Shown here: in pieces, positions 1 through 8,362 of the stretch
How positions within the stretch are numbered: the first letter of the stretch is position 1
Layout: the number at the start of each line of letters is the position of its first letter
From: Streptomyces sp. F63
GTDB lineage: Bacteria; Actinomycetota; Actinomycetes; Streptomycetales; Streptomycetaceae
DNA: 64,000 nucleotides
Reading direction: 5' to 3'
NCBI RefSeq assembly: GCF_018070345.1
Contig: NZ_JAGPXX010000022.1
Span: 1 to 64,000 of the forward strand
The notes under the pieces: model-generated
Told to the model about the DNA's origin: nothing
Database searches by the model: none
The model's input: only the letters and a program-made list of their open reading frames with translations
Position numbers and translations under genes: made by a program

Positions 1-126
1 CGCCACCACCTGCTGAAACACCGCACCCGATGGCAAGCGGAACGCGACCCCGACACCGGCGAGGTCCGCTGGACCGCCCCCACCGGCCACACCTACACCA
101 CCCCACCCCACACCCCCACCACCTGA
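1..126 (+). CDS. C-terminal end of a DUF222/HNH endonuclease-type protein (partial)
   Basis: The window opens inside a reading frame of 41 codons ending in TGA. The visible tail runs RHHLLKHRTRW, a charged stretch containing DPDTG, then W-T-A-P-T-G-H-T-Y and a Pro/Thr-rich end. The H-H-x-x-K-H cluster followed by W, a D-x-x-T-G turn and a 'W..P.G..Y' ending is typical of the C-terminal HNH nuclease region of DUF222/13E12-repeat actinobacterial proteins. That family assignment is inference from a short tail; the N-terminal part and the first HNH residues lie outside the window. No co-directional gene follows closely. Confidence 0.55.
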   Translation, partial: RHHLLKHRTRWQAERDPDTGEVRWTAPTGHTYTTPPHTPTT

Positions 127-862
127 ACCCGAACGCCTCACCCCTGGCCCGCACGACCGCCCACCACGATCGGTACCACCGACAGCCCGCCACGACGGTG
201 GAGCAGCCGAAGAGCACCGGCGCGCGTGTGCTTCCGCGCACCCCCACCGGCACCAGCCACGCCAACGCTTTTCGACCGACCCCGGGCACGCACGACACCG
301 GATAGACGACCGACCCCCGCCCAACCCCGACCCGGATGCCGTAACCCCCACCACGACAACCACCCGGCAGCCCGCAACCCACCCGCCACCACCACCGCGC
401 CGCCCACCCGGCGCCCAACCCCAACCCACCCGCCACCGCGCCTGCACTCCCACTCCCACTTCCACTCACACTTCCACCAACCCATCGCAGGTGGTTGGCA
501 GAAGCAGACGCCCGATGCCCCTCCTTCGCGAAGAAGACAGCCGCTCTGCGGCACCGCAATCGTTTCCGGCAGTGCTGCAACAGTTGGCCCTGCTCACGGT
601 TCTGTCGTTGCAGCGGCCGAGTCTCCACGCGCTCCGCACTGTTGAGTTCACCGGAGTGGCCGTCACCGTTCGCCGGTGCGGCGACCGGTGGCCTGGCCTT
701 CGCCCTCGGAACGGGGGCCTGCTGATCGTCTCGGGTCAGGCTTGACGACGGTGCTTCGGATCACCCGTCCGCCGCCCGTGGCGGTGCGGGGAGGGGGCCT
801 TCCGTCACCCGGGATTCGCCGACCGGGCTCCCTGCGAATGGCGGCGCGGGAATACTCCCGGC
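127..862. other. 736-bp gap without a supported gene
   Basis: Several overlapping open frames exist here on both strands but all have Pro/Arg/His-rich compositions typical of GC-driven shadows and none has a convincing ribosome binding site or family signature. A short C/A-rich CCACTC-type microsatellite lies around 443-478. I see no tRNA-like or strong hairpin structure. Confidence 0.5.
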
Positions 863-2098
863 ATGAGCATCACCCTGTCCACTGCCCCGGACCTCCTGCT
901 GGTGGCTGCCGCGCTGGTGTTGATGGTCCTGGGGCTCCTGCTGGACTCCGCTGTATCGGAGGGGAGCCGCTCGTGGCTGCGGCACCGTGTCGTCCGGCCG
1001 TACCTCCGGTTGCGGGCGGGGCTGGTGCGGTCGTTCGCCGGCCGGCTCATCCGGGACACCCGGGAGGTCCTGCTGCCGGTGGTGGGCAACCGTGTGGCGA
1101 CCGACCCCTACCGGATTCCGCTGTGCATCACCCACTGGTGGAAGAGCCTTTTGGCCACGGTTCCGTTCCGCCTGCTGGTCTTCGTGGTGGTGCCCGTGGT
1201 GATCCTCAACGGGGCGGCGGAGGCGTGGATCCTGTTCCAGTCCGCGTCGTCCTTCCGCGGTTCCCTGTCCGAGGCCCGGTCGGAATTCGCGGAAGCGGTC
1301 CACCTGTTCGTGGACAAGGCGAGGGAGAAGGTCGGCGCGCCGGTGGCCGAGTACCTGGGCGATCCGGTGGGATCGCTGGGCGCGGTCCGCGTCTCCGCGA
1401 TGCTTCTGCTGCTGCTCCTGGCCGTCTTCCTGACAGCCCGCCCGCTTCTGGCGTCGGTGCTGCACTCCGGGAGCGTGTCCGGCGATGAGGCGCCGCACCC
1501 GCTGGATTCCGCGGCGCCCGGACGCCGGTACTGGCCCGTGGTGGTGCTCGTGGCGGCTGCCGTGCAGAGCGCGCGGGCCTGCCGGAAGTGGGAGGCCAGG
1601 ACGCGGCTGGGCACACCGCCGCGGATCTCCCTGCGGGTGGCGGAACGCGTGATCCGGCGGGCGTACCGCACCCGCAACGTCTCCGCCCGCCGCCACCACC
1701 GGCGGCATCTCAGGGCGCATGCGGCGCACGTCATCGGCGCACTGCGCGCGGTCGAGGTGAGACAGGATCGGGACAGCGCGGCCGCCTACCACGATCTGGC
1801 CGTCATGCTGCTGACCATCGCCGAGCGCTACGCCGAGGGCCGGATAGGGGAGTTGCTCGACGAAGCCGACCTGGTCGGGGTCGAACCGGTTGTCGATCGT
1901 GCGGGCCTCCGGTTCGCCGCGGCCGGCGCCGTGGTGCTGGGAGTACTGGGAGCCGCCTCGTGGGGCGGCGTGCCGGCGGAGGTCATGGGCCCGTTGCTCG
2001 GCGTCACGGCCACGGCGGCCGTGGTGCTGGCGTACGGCATGGGCATCCCCCGTCCCTCCGATCTGGTCGACATCGTGCGCGGTGCCGACCGGCGGTAG
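863..2098 (+). CDS. hypothetical multi-pass membrane protein
   Basis: This 411-residue protein has a hydrophobic N-terminal segment (about residues 9-27), further likely membrane segments near 100-118 and 172-195, and a C-terminal pair at about 345-395. Between them are basic amphipathic stretches, including an Arg/His-rich patch near 275-290 (RRHHRRHLRAH). I recognise no enzyme motif or named family. The ATG start directly precedes the first membrane helix; the upstream ribosome binding site is weak. It converges on the beta-lactamase gene. A role in the membrane is the only supported statement; the basic cytosolic region could contact nucleic acid or acidic lipids, but that is guesswork. 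Confidence 0.7.
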   Translation: MSITLSTAPDLLLVAAALVLMVLGLLLDSAVSEGSRSWLRHRVVRPYLRLRAGLVRSFAGRLIRDTREVLLPVVGNRVATDPYRIPLCITHWWKSLLATVPFRLLVFVVVPVVILNGAAEAWILFQSASSFRGSLSEARSEFAEAVHLFVDKAREKVGAPVAEYLGDPVGSLGAVRVSAMLLLLLLAVFLTARPLLASVLHSGSVSGDEAPHPLDSAAPGRRYWPVVVLVAAAVQSARACRKWEARTRLGTPPRISLRVAERVIRRAYRTRNVSARRHHRRHLRAHAAHVIGALRAVEVRQDRDSAAAYHDLAVMLLTIAERYAEGRIGELLDEADLVGVEPVVDRAGLRFAAAGAVVLGVLGAASWGGVPAEVMGPLLGVTATAAVVLAYGMGIPRPSDLVDIVRGADRR

Positions 2099-2127
2099 TC
2101 CGCCGCCCTCCCGGCCCGGTCCCGGCT

Positions 2128-2192
2128 CCCGGGCGCCGCTGTACGGGCGCCGCTGTACGGGCGCGGCCCGGGGGGCGCGGCCCGGGGGGTGC
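2128..2192. repeat. intergenic tandem repeats between convergent genes
   Basis: Two adjacent 14-bp copies of GGGCGCCGCTGTAC are followed by two copies of GCGGCCCGGGGGG. They sit between the membrane protein and the convergent beta-lactamase. The GC-rich copies can fold and may help termination, but there is no clean hairpin. Confidence 0.55.
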
Positions 2193-2260
2193 GGCCGAAA
2201 GGACGGGACGGAGGACGCGGCCGGGAGAACGGGACGGGCGGGACGGAGGGGACGGCCGGA

Positions 2261-3214
2261 TCAGCCCAGGTCCGCTGCGAGGAGCGCGGCGGTTTCGGCG
2301 ATCAGCGCGTTGTCGGGTCTCGCGTCGGGGGCGGGCTTGGTGGTGAGGACGGCCAGCACGATCGGGGTGCGGTCCGGGGTCCAGGCGATGCCGGCGTTGT
2401 TGTTGGTGCCGTAGTCGCCCCCGCCGGTCTTGTCCGCGAGGTCCCAGCCGGCGGGGAGACCGGCCCGGAACCGCTCGTCGCTGGTGGTGTTGGCCAGCAT
2501 CCATCCGGTCAGCCGGTCGCGGTCGGCGGGGGGAAGGGCGTCCCCGGCGGCGAGCCGGGTGTAGGTGCGGGCGATCGCCCGCGGGCTGGTGGTGTCCTCG
2601 GCCCGCCACGGTTCCGCCGAGTTGAGTTCGGGCTCCCAGCGGTCCAGTCGGGTGGTGCGGTCGCCGATGGAGCGGCAGAAGCGGGTGACGGCGCGGGGGC
2701 CGCCGAGTTCGCGGAGGAGGAGGTTGGCGGCGGTGTTGTCGCTGAACCGGAGGGCGGCGTCGCACAGCTCCCCGACGGTCATGCCCTCGGCCACGTGTTG
2801 TTCCGTGACGGGGGAGTGGACGACGAGGTCGCTGTCGCTGTAGCGGATGCGCCGGGCCAGGAACGCGCCGCGCCGGTCGTGGTCGCGCAGGACGGCCGCG
2901 GCGGCGATCGGCTTGAACAGCGAGCACATCGGGAACCGCTCGTCCGCGCGGCGGACGACGGTCTCACCGGTGCCGAGATTCCGCGCGAACACGCCCAGCC
3001 GGGCGCCGTGTTCGGATTCCAGGGCCCGGAGGCGCCGGGAGACCTCACGGCTGCGCGGTGACGGCGGCAGCGACGGGGACGGGGCCGGCGCCGGGGGCGC
3101 CGGTGAGGGCGCGGCGGCCGCTCCGTCCGAGGGGACGCAGGCGGCCAGGGCCGCTCCGGCGCCGAGAAGGAACAGCGCGCGGCGGGCCGGACGGGTTCCG
3201 TGTGCCGTGTTCAA
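2261..3214 (-). CDS. class A serine beta-lactamase, lipoprotein
   Basis: All class A catalytic motifs are visible in this 317-residue protein: S-L-F-K (Ser98/Lys101), S-D-N (158-160), E-P-E-L-N (Glu194-Asn198) and K-T-G (262-264). Such enzymes hydrolyse beta-lactams by acyl-enzyme formation outside the membrane. I chose a TTG start at 3214 because GGAG lies 8 nt upstream and the resulting N-terminus is a short lipoprotein signal with lipobox L-A-A-C (Cys26). A longer frame upstream has no signal peptide. A Pro/Ala/Ser linker (about 33-53) follows the lipidated Cys. It is monocistronic and converges with the membrane protein gene. Intrinsic beta-lactamases of this type are common in Streptomyces; no BlaR/BlaI-like regulator is adjacent. 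Confidence 0.93.
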   Translation of the reverse strand: MNTAHGTRPARRALFLLGAGAALAACVPSDGAAAAPSPAPPAPAPSPSLPPSPRSREVSRRLRALESEHGARLGVFARNLGTGETVVRRADERFPMCSLFKPIAAAAVLRDHDRRGAFLARRIRYSDSDLVVHSPVTEQHVAEGMTVGELCDAALRFSDNTAANLLLRELGGPRAVTRFCRSIGDRTTRLDRWEPELNSAEPWRAEDTTSPRAIARTYTRLAAGDALPPADRDRLTGWMLANTTSDERFRAGLPAGWDLADKTGGGDYGTNNNAGIAWTPDRTPIVLAVLTTKPAPDARPDNALIAETAALLAADLG

Positions 3215-3352
3215 GACCGTGACTCCGGGTGTGTGAGGGGTTCGGCTGCCGGTCCGGTCCCCGATGGTGGACCAGACCAATCCCGAAGACGCACCAGGGG
3301 CTCGTCCGGTTCTGGAGCAGCCGGCATCCGCCGGGGCGGGCGGAAAGCCGCC

Positions 3353-3388
3353 CCGCTCACCGCTCACCGCTCACCGCTCACCGCTCAC
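3353..3388. repeat. CCGCTCA heptanucleotide tandem repeat
   Basis: Five consecutive copies of the 7-mer CCGCTCA lie in the 3215-3574 gap between the beta-lactamase start and the end of the leftward operon. Apart from this repeat I see nothing defined in that gap, which must hold the bla promoter. Confidence 0.75.
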
Positions 3389-3574
3389 GGCTCTGCGGTT
3401 CCGCGGTTCTGCGGCGAGGGGGCGGCAGGGCGCCGGGGCGGGGGCCGTTGGCCGGTAAGGACCGATCAGGGGGCGGCGGGGTGCGGGCCGGTGCGCGGGG
3501 ATCGGTTTCCGCGCACCGGCCCGCGGACCCGGGCCGCCCGGCGGGGGCGGAAGAGCGGCCCGGGCGAATGCGGG

Positions 3575-4032
3575 CTAACCGGTGTAGTGGCCGGTCAGCG
3601 GGCCGAGGGCGGTGGTCGCGTCCCGGCCGTGGGCAGGAGGCCGGTGGTGGGGCGGCGGGGCCGGACGGCCCGCCGGCGTGCCGTTCCCGGGTGCGGTGTC
3701 GTCTCCGGGTGCGGTGTCGCAGATGCCCGGACCGCCGCCGTCGGCCGGCGGGGCCGCGGGACGGACTTCGCCGGCCAGGGTCAGCACCGCCACCGCCGCC
3801 GCGGCGGTCGTCACCGAGCTGAGGACGCGCTCGTAGCGGTCCGGGACGTGCACGGCCCCGAGCCACCGCCGCTGAACGGCCCGGGCCCGGTGTCCGTGCG
3901 CTGCCGGAGCGGGTGTCGCGGACGGCTCGGCGCGGACGGCCCAGGAGGGGGCCGGCCGCGCCTCCGGGGGCCCGGAGTACGGGGAGGGGGACGGAGACGG
4001 CGGCGGTGGCCGGGAGGAGGAGCGGAACGGCA
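3575..4032 (-). CDS. small Pro/Ala-rich protein with one possible membrane segment, last gene of the CebR-box operon
   Basis: This predicted protein has 152 residues: a Pro/Ser-rich N-terminus, a basic patch (about 50-60), a single hydrophobic stretch near residues 70-90 (VLSSVTTAAAAVAVLTLAG) and a Pro/Gly/His-rich tail ending in HYTG. The ATG lies 8 bp after the GH3 stop codon, with GGAGGGG a little upstream, so it reads as the seventh gene of the operon. I do not recognise a family. A single-pass membrane or secreted accessory protein is possible. The low-complexity composition means it could also be a chance open frame; context and start site are the main support. Confidence 0.5.
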
Positions 4033-4040
4033 TCGGCGGC

Positions 4041-6620
4041 TCACCCCTCCCCGCCGGGGCTGCCGGGCAGCCAGCGCACATCGGCGACGGAGACGACCGC
4101 CGTGCCCTCGGTGTAGAGCATGAACGGCACGTCGACATGGCGCAGATCCATCCCCAGGTCCGCCAACTCGGCCAGGGGAACCGCCAGTTCGCACCACCGG
4201 CCCGGCTCCGCACCGGCCAGGCGCCTCGTCAGGTCCAGGCCCGGCTGGGCCGGGTAGTCGTCGTGGCAGGCCAGCAGAAGCGGCTGCGAGGGGGATTCGG
4301 TGATCCGGAGGCGGAAGGCCAGCCGGCCGCCGTCGTCCGCGTAGCCGCGCAGGTCGAGCGGCTGCGCGTCCGGCTCCGGCCGCTCCGCGTAGACGAACGC
4401 CACCGGATAGCCCTTGAAGGTGAGGGTGAGGGCCCCCGGGGGATCGCCCTGGCCGCCGGGCTCGGAGCGGACGATCAGGGAGTCCACCGGCTCCTCCGGC
4501 GAGACGTCCACCCGGGACCAGGTGTTGTGGCCGCCGATCCGGAAGCGGTAGCCGGAGCCCGCGCCCAGCACCGGCAGCGGACCGGCGGCCGGGGGCGGGG
4601 GAGTGGTGTCCTCGAAGGTGTCGAGCGGGAGCGGGTGGCGGTGCGGGTCCGCGTCGTCCAGCGACAGGCCGTAGCCGTACGGGAAGAGCGGCGCGTGCTC
4701 GCCCGCCGGCTCCTGCTCCTCCGGCGGCACCCGGTAGCCGGGGATGTGCGGCGGGATCCGGTTGGCGGCCGAGGCGCGGCGGCTGCCCGGCCAGCTGAAG
4801 CCGAGCCGGCCGCGGACGTCGTGGGCCCGCTCGCCGTCCGGGCCGGCGAACAGGACGTCCGTGATACCGCCGCCCTCGGTGCCGGGCAGCCAGGCGACCA
4901 CGAAGGCGTCCGAGAGGTTGATCTCCTCGGTGGTGTAGAGGGGGCGGCCGGTGAGCATCACCGTCACCACCCGCAGCCCGGCCGCCCGCAGCCGCCGCAG
5001 GGTCTCCAGATCGCGGGCGTAGGAGGCCTTCAGCTCGGAGTAGGCGAGGGAGCGCCAGGCTTTGATCGTGCCGCGCATCTCGGCGTAGGAGTCCTCGCCG
5101 ATGACGACCAGCGCCACGTCGTACGCCGTCGGGTCCACCGGGCCCGGGTACGGGTCCACGGTGCAGCGCTCCTCGCCGGTGATCTCCCGGACCGCGCCCG
5201 CGACGGTCGTGGCGCCCGGCAGGTCGGACAGCCCGACGTCGTTGCCCTGCCAGGTGAGGGTCCAGCCGCCGGTCTGCTTCCGGATGTCGTCGGCCCCGCT
5301 TCCGGACACCAGTACCCGGGAGGTGCGCGGCAGCGGCAGCACCCCGCCGGTGTGCTTGAGGAGGACGACCGACTTGCGCACCGCCTCCCGGGCCAGCGCC
5401 CGGTGCTCCGCGCAGCCGAGGACGGCGGTGCCGTGGGTCAGGGCCCGGTCGCGGGGCCGGGGGCGGTCCCACAGGCCGGCGCGCATCTTCACCCGCAGCA
5501 CGCGGGTCACCGCGTCGTCGATCCGGGCGGCCGGGATCTCCCCGGTGCGGAGCCCGGCGAGGGCGTTGCGGTACACCGACCGCCACGCCTCCCGGCCGGC
5601 GACCATCAGGACGTCCAGCCCGGCGTTGAGGGCGTAGTTGGCGTTGCCGACCGAGCAGCCGGCGACCTCCGCGTGGGCGTCCCAGTCGCTGATGACGATG
5701 CCGTCGAAGCCCATCGCGCGCTTGAGCACGTCGGTCAGCAGGTAGCGGCTGCCGTGCACCTTGGCGTTGTACGGCGGGCCGTGCCGCGGGGAGTGGTCGT
5801 AGTTGGCCGGGTCCTCCCAGCTGCTGAAGGAGGCCATCACCGACTGGGCGCCCGCGGCCAGCCCGGAGACGAAACCGGCGGCGTGGAGGTTGCGCACCAG
5901 GTCCTCGGGGGCGAAGCAGGTGCCGCGGTCGCCGCCGTCGGCGGTGCCGCCGTCGGCCACCCAGTGCTTGACGCAGGAGATCACCCGGGCCGCGGCCGTC
6001 AGGCCGTCCGGGCCGCCGCCGCCCTGGAGGCCGGCGACCATCTCGGCCGCGTAGGCGTGCACGAGCTCCGGGTCCTCGGACCAGCCCTCGTAGTAGCGGC
6101 CCCAGCGGCGGTCGCGCGGGACGGTGACGGTGGGCGCGAACGTCCAGTCCATCCCCGTGGCGGCGATCTCGCGGGCCGTGGCGGCGCCGATCCGGCGCAG
6201 CAGCTCCGGGTCGCGGGCGGCGCCCAGGCCGATGTTGTGGGGGAAGATCGTCGCCCCGTACACGTTGTTGTGGCCGTGCACCGCGTCGGTGGCCCACATG
6301 AAGGGGACGCGGAACGGCCGGTCCGCGTAGGCCGCCTCGGCGGCCTCCCAGTAGAGGTCGACCGTCTTCACCCAGTCCGCCGGGTCGGCGTGCCGGTTGC
6401 CGCCCGGCCAGATTCCCGCGCCGTTGAGCGCCGAGCCGATCTTGTACGTGCGGACGTCCCCGGGCGTCAGCTCGGCCAGCTCGGGCTGGACGAGCTGGCC
6501 GATCTTCTCCTCGGGCGTCATCCGCGCGAGGATCGAGCGGACGCGCTCCTCGACGGCAGGGTCGGCCGGCACGGCGGATGCGACGCGTGGCCACGCGGGC
6601 CAGTGGGCGAAGGGGGGCAC
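4041..6620 (-). CDS. glycoside hydrolase family 3 beta-glucosidase with ExoP-like C-terminal domain
   Basis: This 859-residue enzyme should remove beta-linked glucose from cello-oligosaccharides or beta-glucosides. The GH3 barrel occupies about residues 25-350, with K-H-W at 218-220 and the nucleophile in S-D-W (Asp312). The alpha/beta sandwich domain follows (about 390-600). The C-terminal 200 residues resemble the ligand-binding region of ExoP-type exo-beta-glucanases. There is no signal peptide, so it is likely cytosolic and would act on imported or internally made glycosides. The GTG start at 6620 has GAGGAGG 4 nt upstream; the frame is open much further upstream but only as a shadow of the preceding gene. 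It lies about 100 bp after the GT2-PIG-L gene in the same operon. Confidence 0.93.
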   Translation of the reverse strand: MPPFAHWPAWPRVASAVPADPAVEERVRSILARMTPEEKIGQLVQPELAELTPGDVRTYKIGSALNGAGIWPGGNRHADPADWVKTVDLYWEAAEAAYADRPFRVPFMWATDAVHGHNNVYGATIFPHNIGLGAARDPELLRRIGAATAREIAATGMDWTFAPTVTVPRDRRWGRYYEGWSEDPELVHAYAAEMVAGLQGGGGPDGLTAAARVISCVKHWVADGGTADGGDRGTCFAPEDLVRNLHAAGFVSGLAAGAQSVMASFSSWEDPANYDHSPRHGPPYNAKVHGSRYLLTDVLKRAMGFDGIVISDWDAHAEVAGCSVGNANYALNAGLDVLMVAGREAWRSVYRNALAGLRTGEIPAARIDDAVTRVLRVKMRAGLWDRPRPRDRALTHGTAVLGCAEHRALAREAVRKSVVLLKHTGGVLPLPRTSRVLVSGSGADDIRKQTGGWTLTWQGNDVGLSDLPGATTVAGAVREITGEERCTVDPYPGPVDPTAYDVALVVIGEDSYAEMRGTIKAWRSLAYSELKASYARDLETLRRLRAAGLRVVTVMLTGRPLYTTEEINLSDAFVVAWLPGTEGGGITDVLFAGPDGERAHDVRGRLGFSWPGSRRASAANRIPPHIPGYRVPPEEQEPAGEHAPLFPYGYGLSLDDADPHRHPLPLDTFEDTTPPPPAAGPLPVLGAGSGYRFRIGGHNTWSRVDVSPEEPVDSLIVRSEPGGQGDPPGALTLTFKGYPVAFVYAERPEPDAQPLDLRGYADDGGRLAFRLRITESPSQPLLLACHDDYPAQPGLDLTRRLAGAEPGRWCELAVPLAELADLGMDLRHVDVPFMLYTEGTAVVSVADVRWLPGSPGGEG

Positions 6621-6721
6621 CGGTCCTCCTCGGAACGCGGACGGGGGGGCGGGGCTGTCAGGTCGTGGGGCTGCCGGGACGCCGGGGCTGCCGCCGGCGG
6701 GACCGGAGCGGGGAGCGGCCG

Positions 6722-8362
6722 TCAGACCGGCACCCAGAACTGCTCGACCTCCCGGGCGCGGACGCGGGCCGCGAAGGCGTCCGGCACGACCGGACGGTCC
6801 TGGGCGGGGCTGTAGAGCGTCACCTGGGTGCGGTGCTCCGCCAGCGCGGCCCGTTTGGTCTCCAGGTGCTCGCGGATGTCGAGGGACAGCAGCCGCTCCC
6901 CGCCGTCGGGGACGGAGCGGCCGGGCTCGCTGCGGTTGGTGAAGCCGAACTCGGCCTCCGTCTGCTCGTCCCAGACCACGAACTTCCGCAGCCGGGGCGC
7001 CAGTCCGAGTTCTCCGAGGCAGTCGAGGACGACCTCGCCCGTCAGCCGGTGATCGGCGTTCAGCTCCCGGATCTCGTGCGGCAGGAACACCTCCTCGACG
7101 TCCGGGTGGGCCTGGAGCACCGCGCGGACGCGGGCCCGGAACTCCGGCAGCGCCTCGGCGAGCGCCGTGTCGGTGAAGCCGAGGAACTGGACGTCGTCCG
7201 GTCCCAGGCCCAGCGTGCGGGCCGCGGCCTCCGCCTCCTTCTGCCGGATGCCGGCCAGCTCCTCCGGGCCGGGATCGCTGCCGATGCCCAGCACGGCCCG
7301 GTGGGAGCGGGAGCCGTCGGTGGAGAAGACGATCTGCACCCGGGCGCCCTCGGCGGCGCGGCGGGCGATGGTGCCACCGCAGGCGATCACCTCGTCGTCC
7401 TGGTGCGGGGAGAAGACCAGCACCCGGCGGGGCGGGCCGTGCGGGCCGTCGGCCTCCGCCCGTTCGGCGGCGAGGTGCTCCGCGCAGTTGGGCAGTCCGC
7501 GGTCGCGGATGATGTCGTTGATGGCGAAGAAGTGGTTGCCGTCGACGAGCGAGGTGATGGGCGTGCCGTACTTGGAGGCGAAGTAGCGGTAGTTGGCGGC
7601 GACCGACCGCATGTTCTCGGTGTAGCTCTTGCTGTGCGGCACGTGGACGGCGCAGGCGTCGCGGTTCACGACGAACACGGCGCCGTCGCGGTGCAGCCGG
7701 TAGGAGAGGTCGACGTCCTCGGCGCCCCAGGCGCGGTACGCGTCGTCGAACAGGCCGACGGAGCGGAGCTGTTCGGTGCGGGCGGAGACATTGCAGGTCC
7801 ACCAGACCAGCCAGGGCGCGGGCAGGGCGGCGAAGTCCTCGCCGTACTTGGCGTAGAACTCCTCGCGGATGTCCAGCCAGCGCCCCTCGCGCCGCAGGCC
7901 CGCCATGAAGGCATCCGGGTCCGCGTAGTCGATGGCGCGTTCGATCTCGGCGCCGTCCTCGTTGTCCTCGTTGAAGCAGAAGACGTAGCCGCACACGGCG
8001 ACCGGCCGCTCGGAGGCGGCGTGGCTGTCCAGATGGGCGCGGAGCGCGCCGCTGTGCAGCAGCACGCCGGAGTCGGCGAGGACGCAGACGCCGCCCCGGG
8101 CGTTGGTGATCCCCGTGTTGCGGGCACGGGCGACGCGGTAGCCCTCGTCGGGGTGGGCGAAGTAGCGCAGGGCCAGCCGGTCCTCGTACTCCGTCACCAG
8201 CCGCGCGGTGCCGTCCGTGGAGCCGTCGTCGACGACCAGCACCTCGAACCGCCCGGACGGCAGGGTCTGCCGGGTGAGCGAGTCCAGGGTGTGCCGCAGC
8301 AGACCCGCGCGGTTGTAGGTGGGGACGACGACGCTGACGTCCGGTCCGGGAGTGCTACTCAT
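6722..8362 (-). CDS. fusion of GT2 glycosyltransferase and PIG-L/LmbE N-deacetylase
   Basis: Two enzymes share this 546-residue chain. Residues 8-260 are a GT-A family 2 glycosyltransferase: SVVVPTYNRAG at 10-20, V-D-D-G-S-T-D-G near 44-51 and the acceptor-side G-A-E-D-V-D at 213-218. Residues 312-500 are a PIG-L zinc deacetylase: S-P-H-Q-D-D-E at 318-324 and the second metal/catalytic site A-D-H at 436-438. PIG-L enzymes deacetylate GlcNAc-containing molecules (MshB, BshB, GPI, 2'-N-acetylparomamine). The fusion suggests transfer of an N-acetylamino sugar followed by its deacetylation. There is no membrane segment. The gene overlaps the MFS gene by 8 bp, implying translational coupling. Donor and acceptor are unknown. 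Confidence 0.93.
   Translation of the reverse strand: MSSTPGPDVSVVVPTYNRAGLLRHTLDSLTRQTLPSGRFEVLVVDDGSTDGTARLVTEYEDRLALRYFAHPDEGYRVARARNTGITNARGGVCVLADSGVLLHSGALRAHLDSHAASERPVAVCGYVFCFNEDNEDGAEIERAIDYADPDAFMAGLRREGRWLDIREEFYAKYGEDFAALPAPWLVWWTCNVSARTEQLRSVGLFDDAYRAWGAEDVDLSYRLHRDGAVFVVNRDACAVHVPHSKSYTENMRSVAANYRYFASKYGTPITSLVDGNHFFAINDIIRDRGLPNCAEHLAAERAEADGPHGPPRRVLVFSPHQDDEVIACGGTIARRAAEGARVQIVFSTDGSRSHRAVLGIGSDPGPEELAGIRQKEAEAAARTLGLGPDDVQFLGFTDTALAEALPEFRARVRAVLQAHPDVEEVFLPHEIRELNADHRLTGEVVLDCLGELGLAPRLRKFVVWDEQTEAEFGFTNRSEPGRSVPDGGERLLSLDIREHLETKRAALAEHRTQVTLYSPAQDRPVVPDAFAARVRAREVEQFWVPV

Noticed and set aside
3811..6594. 927-codon minus-strand open frame
   Set aside because: It is an alternative frame of the GH3 gene; the GH3 catalytic motifs are in the other frame.
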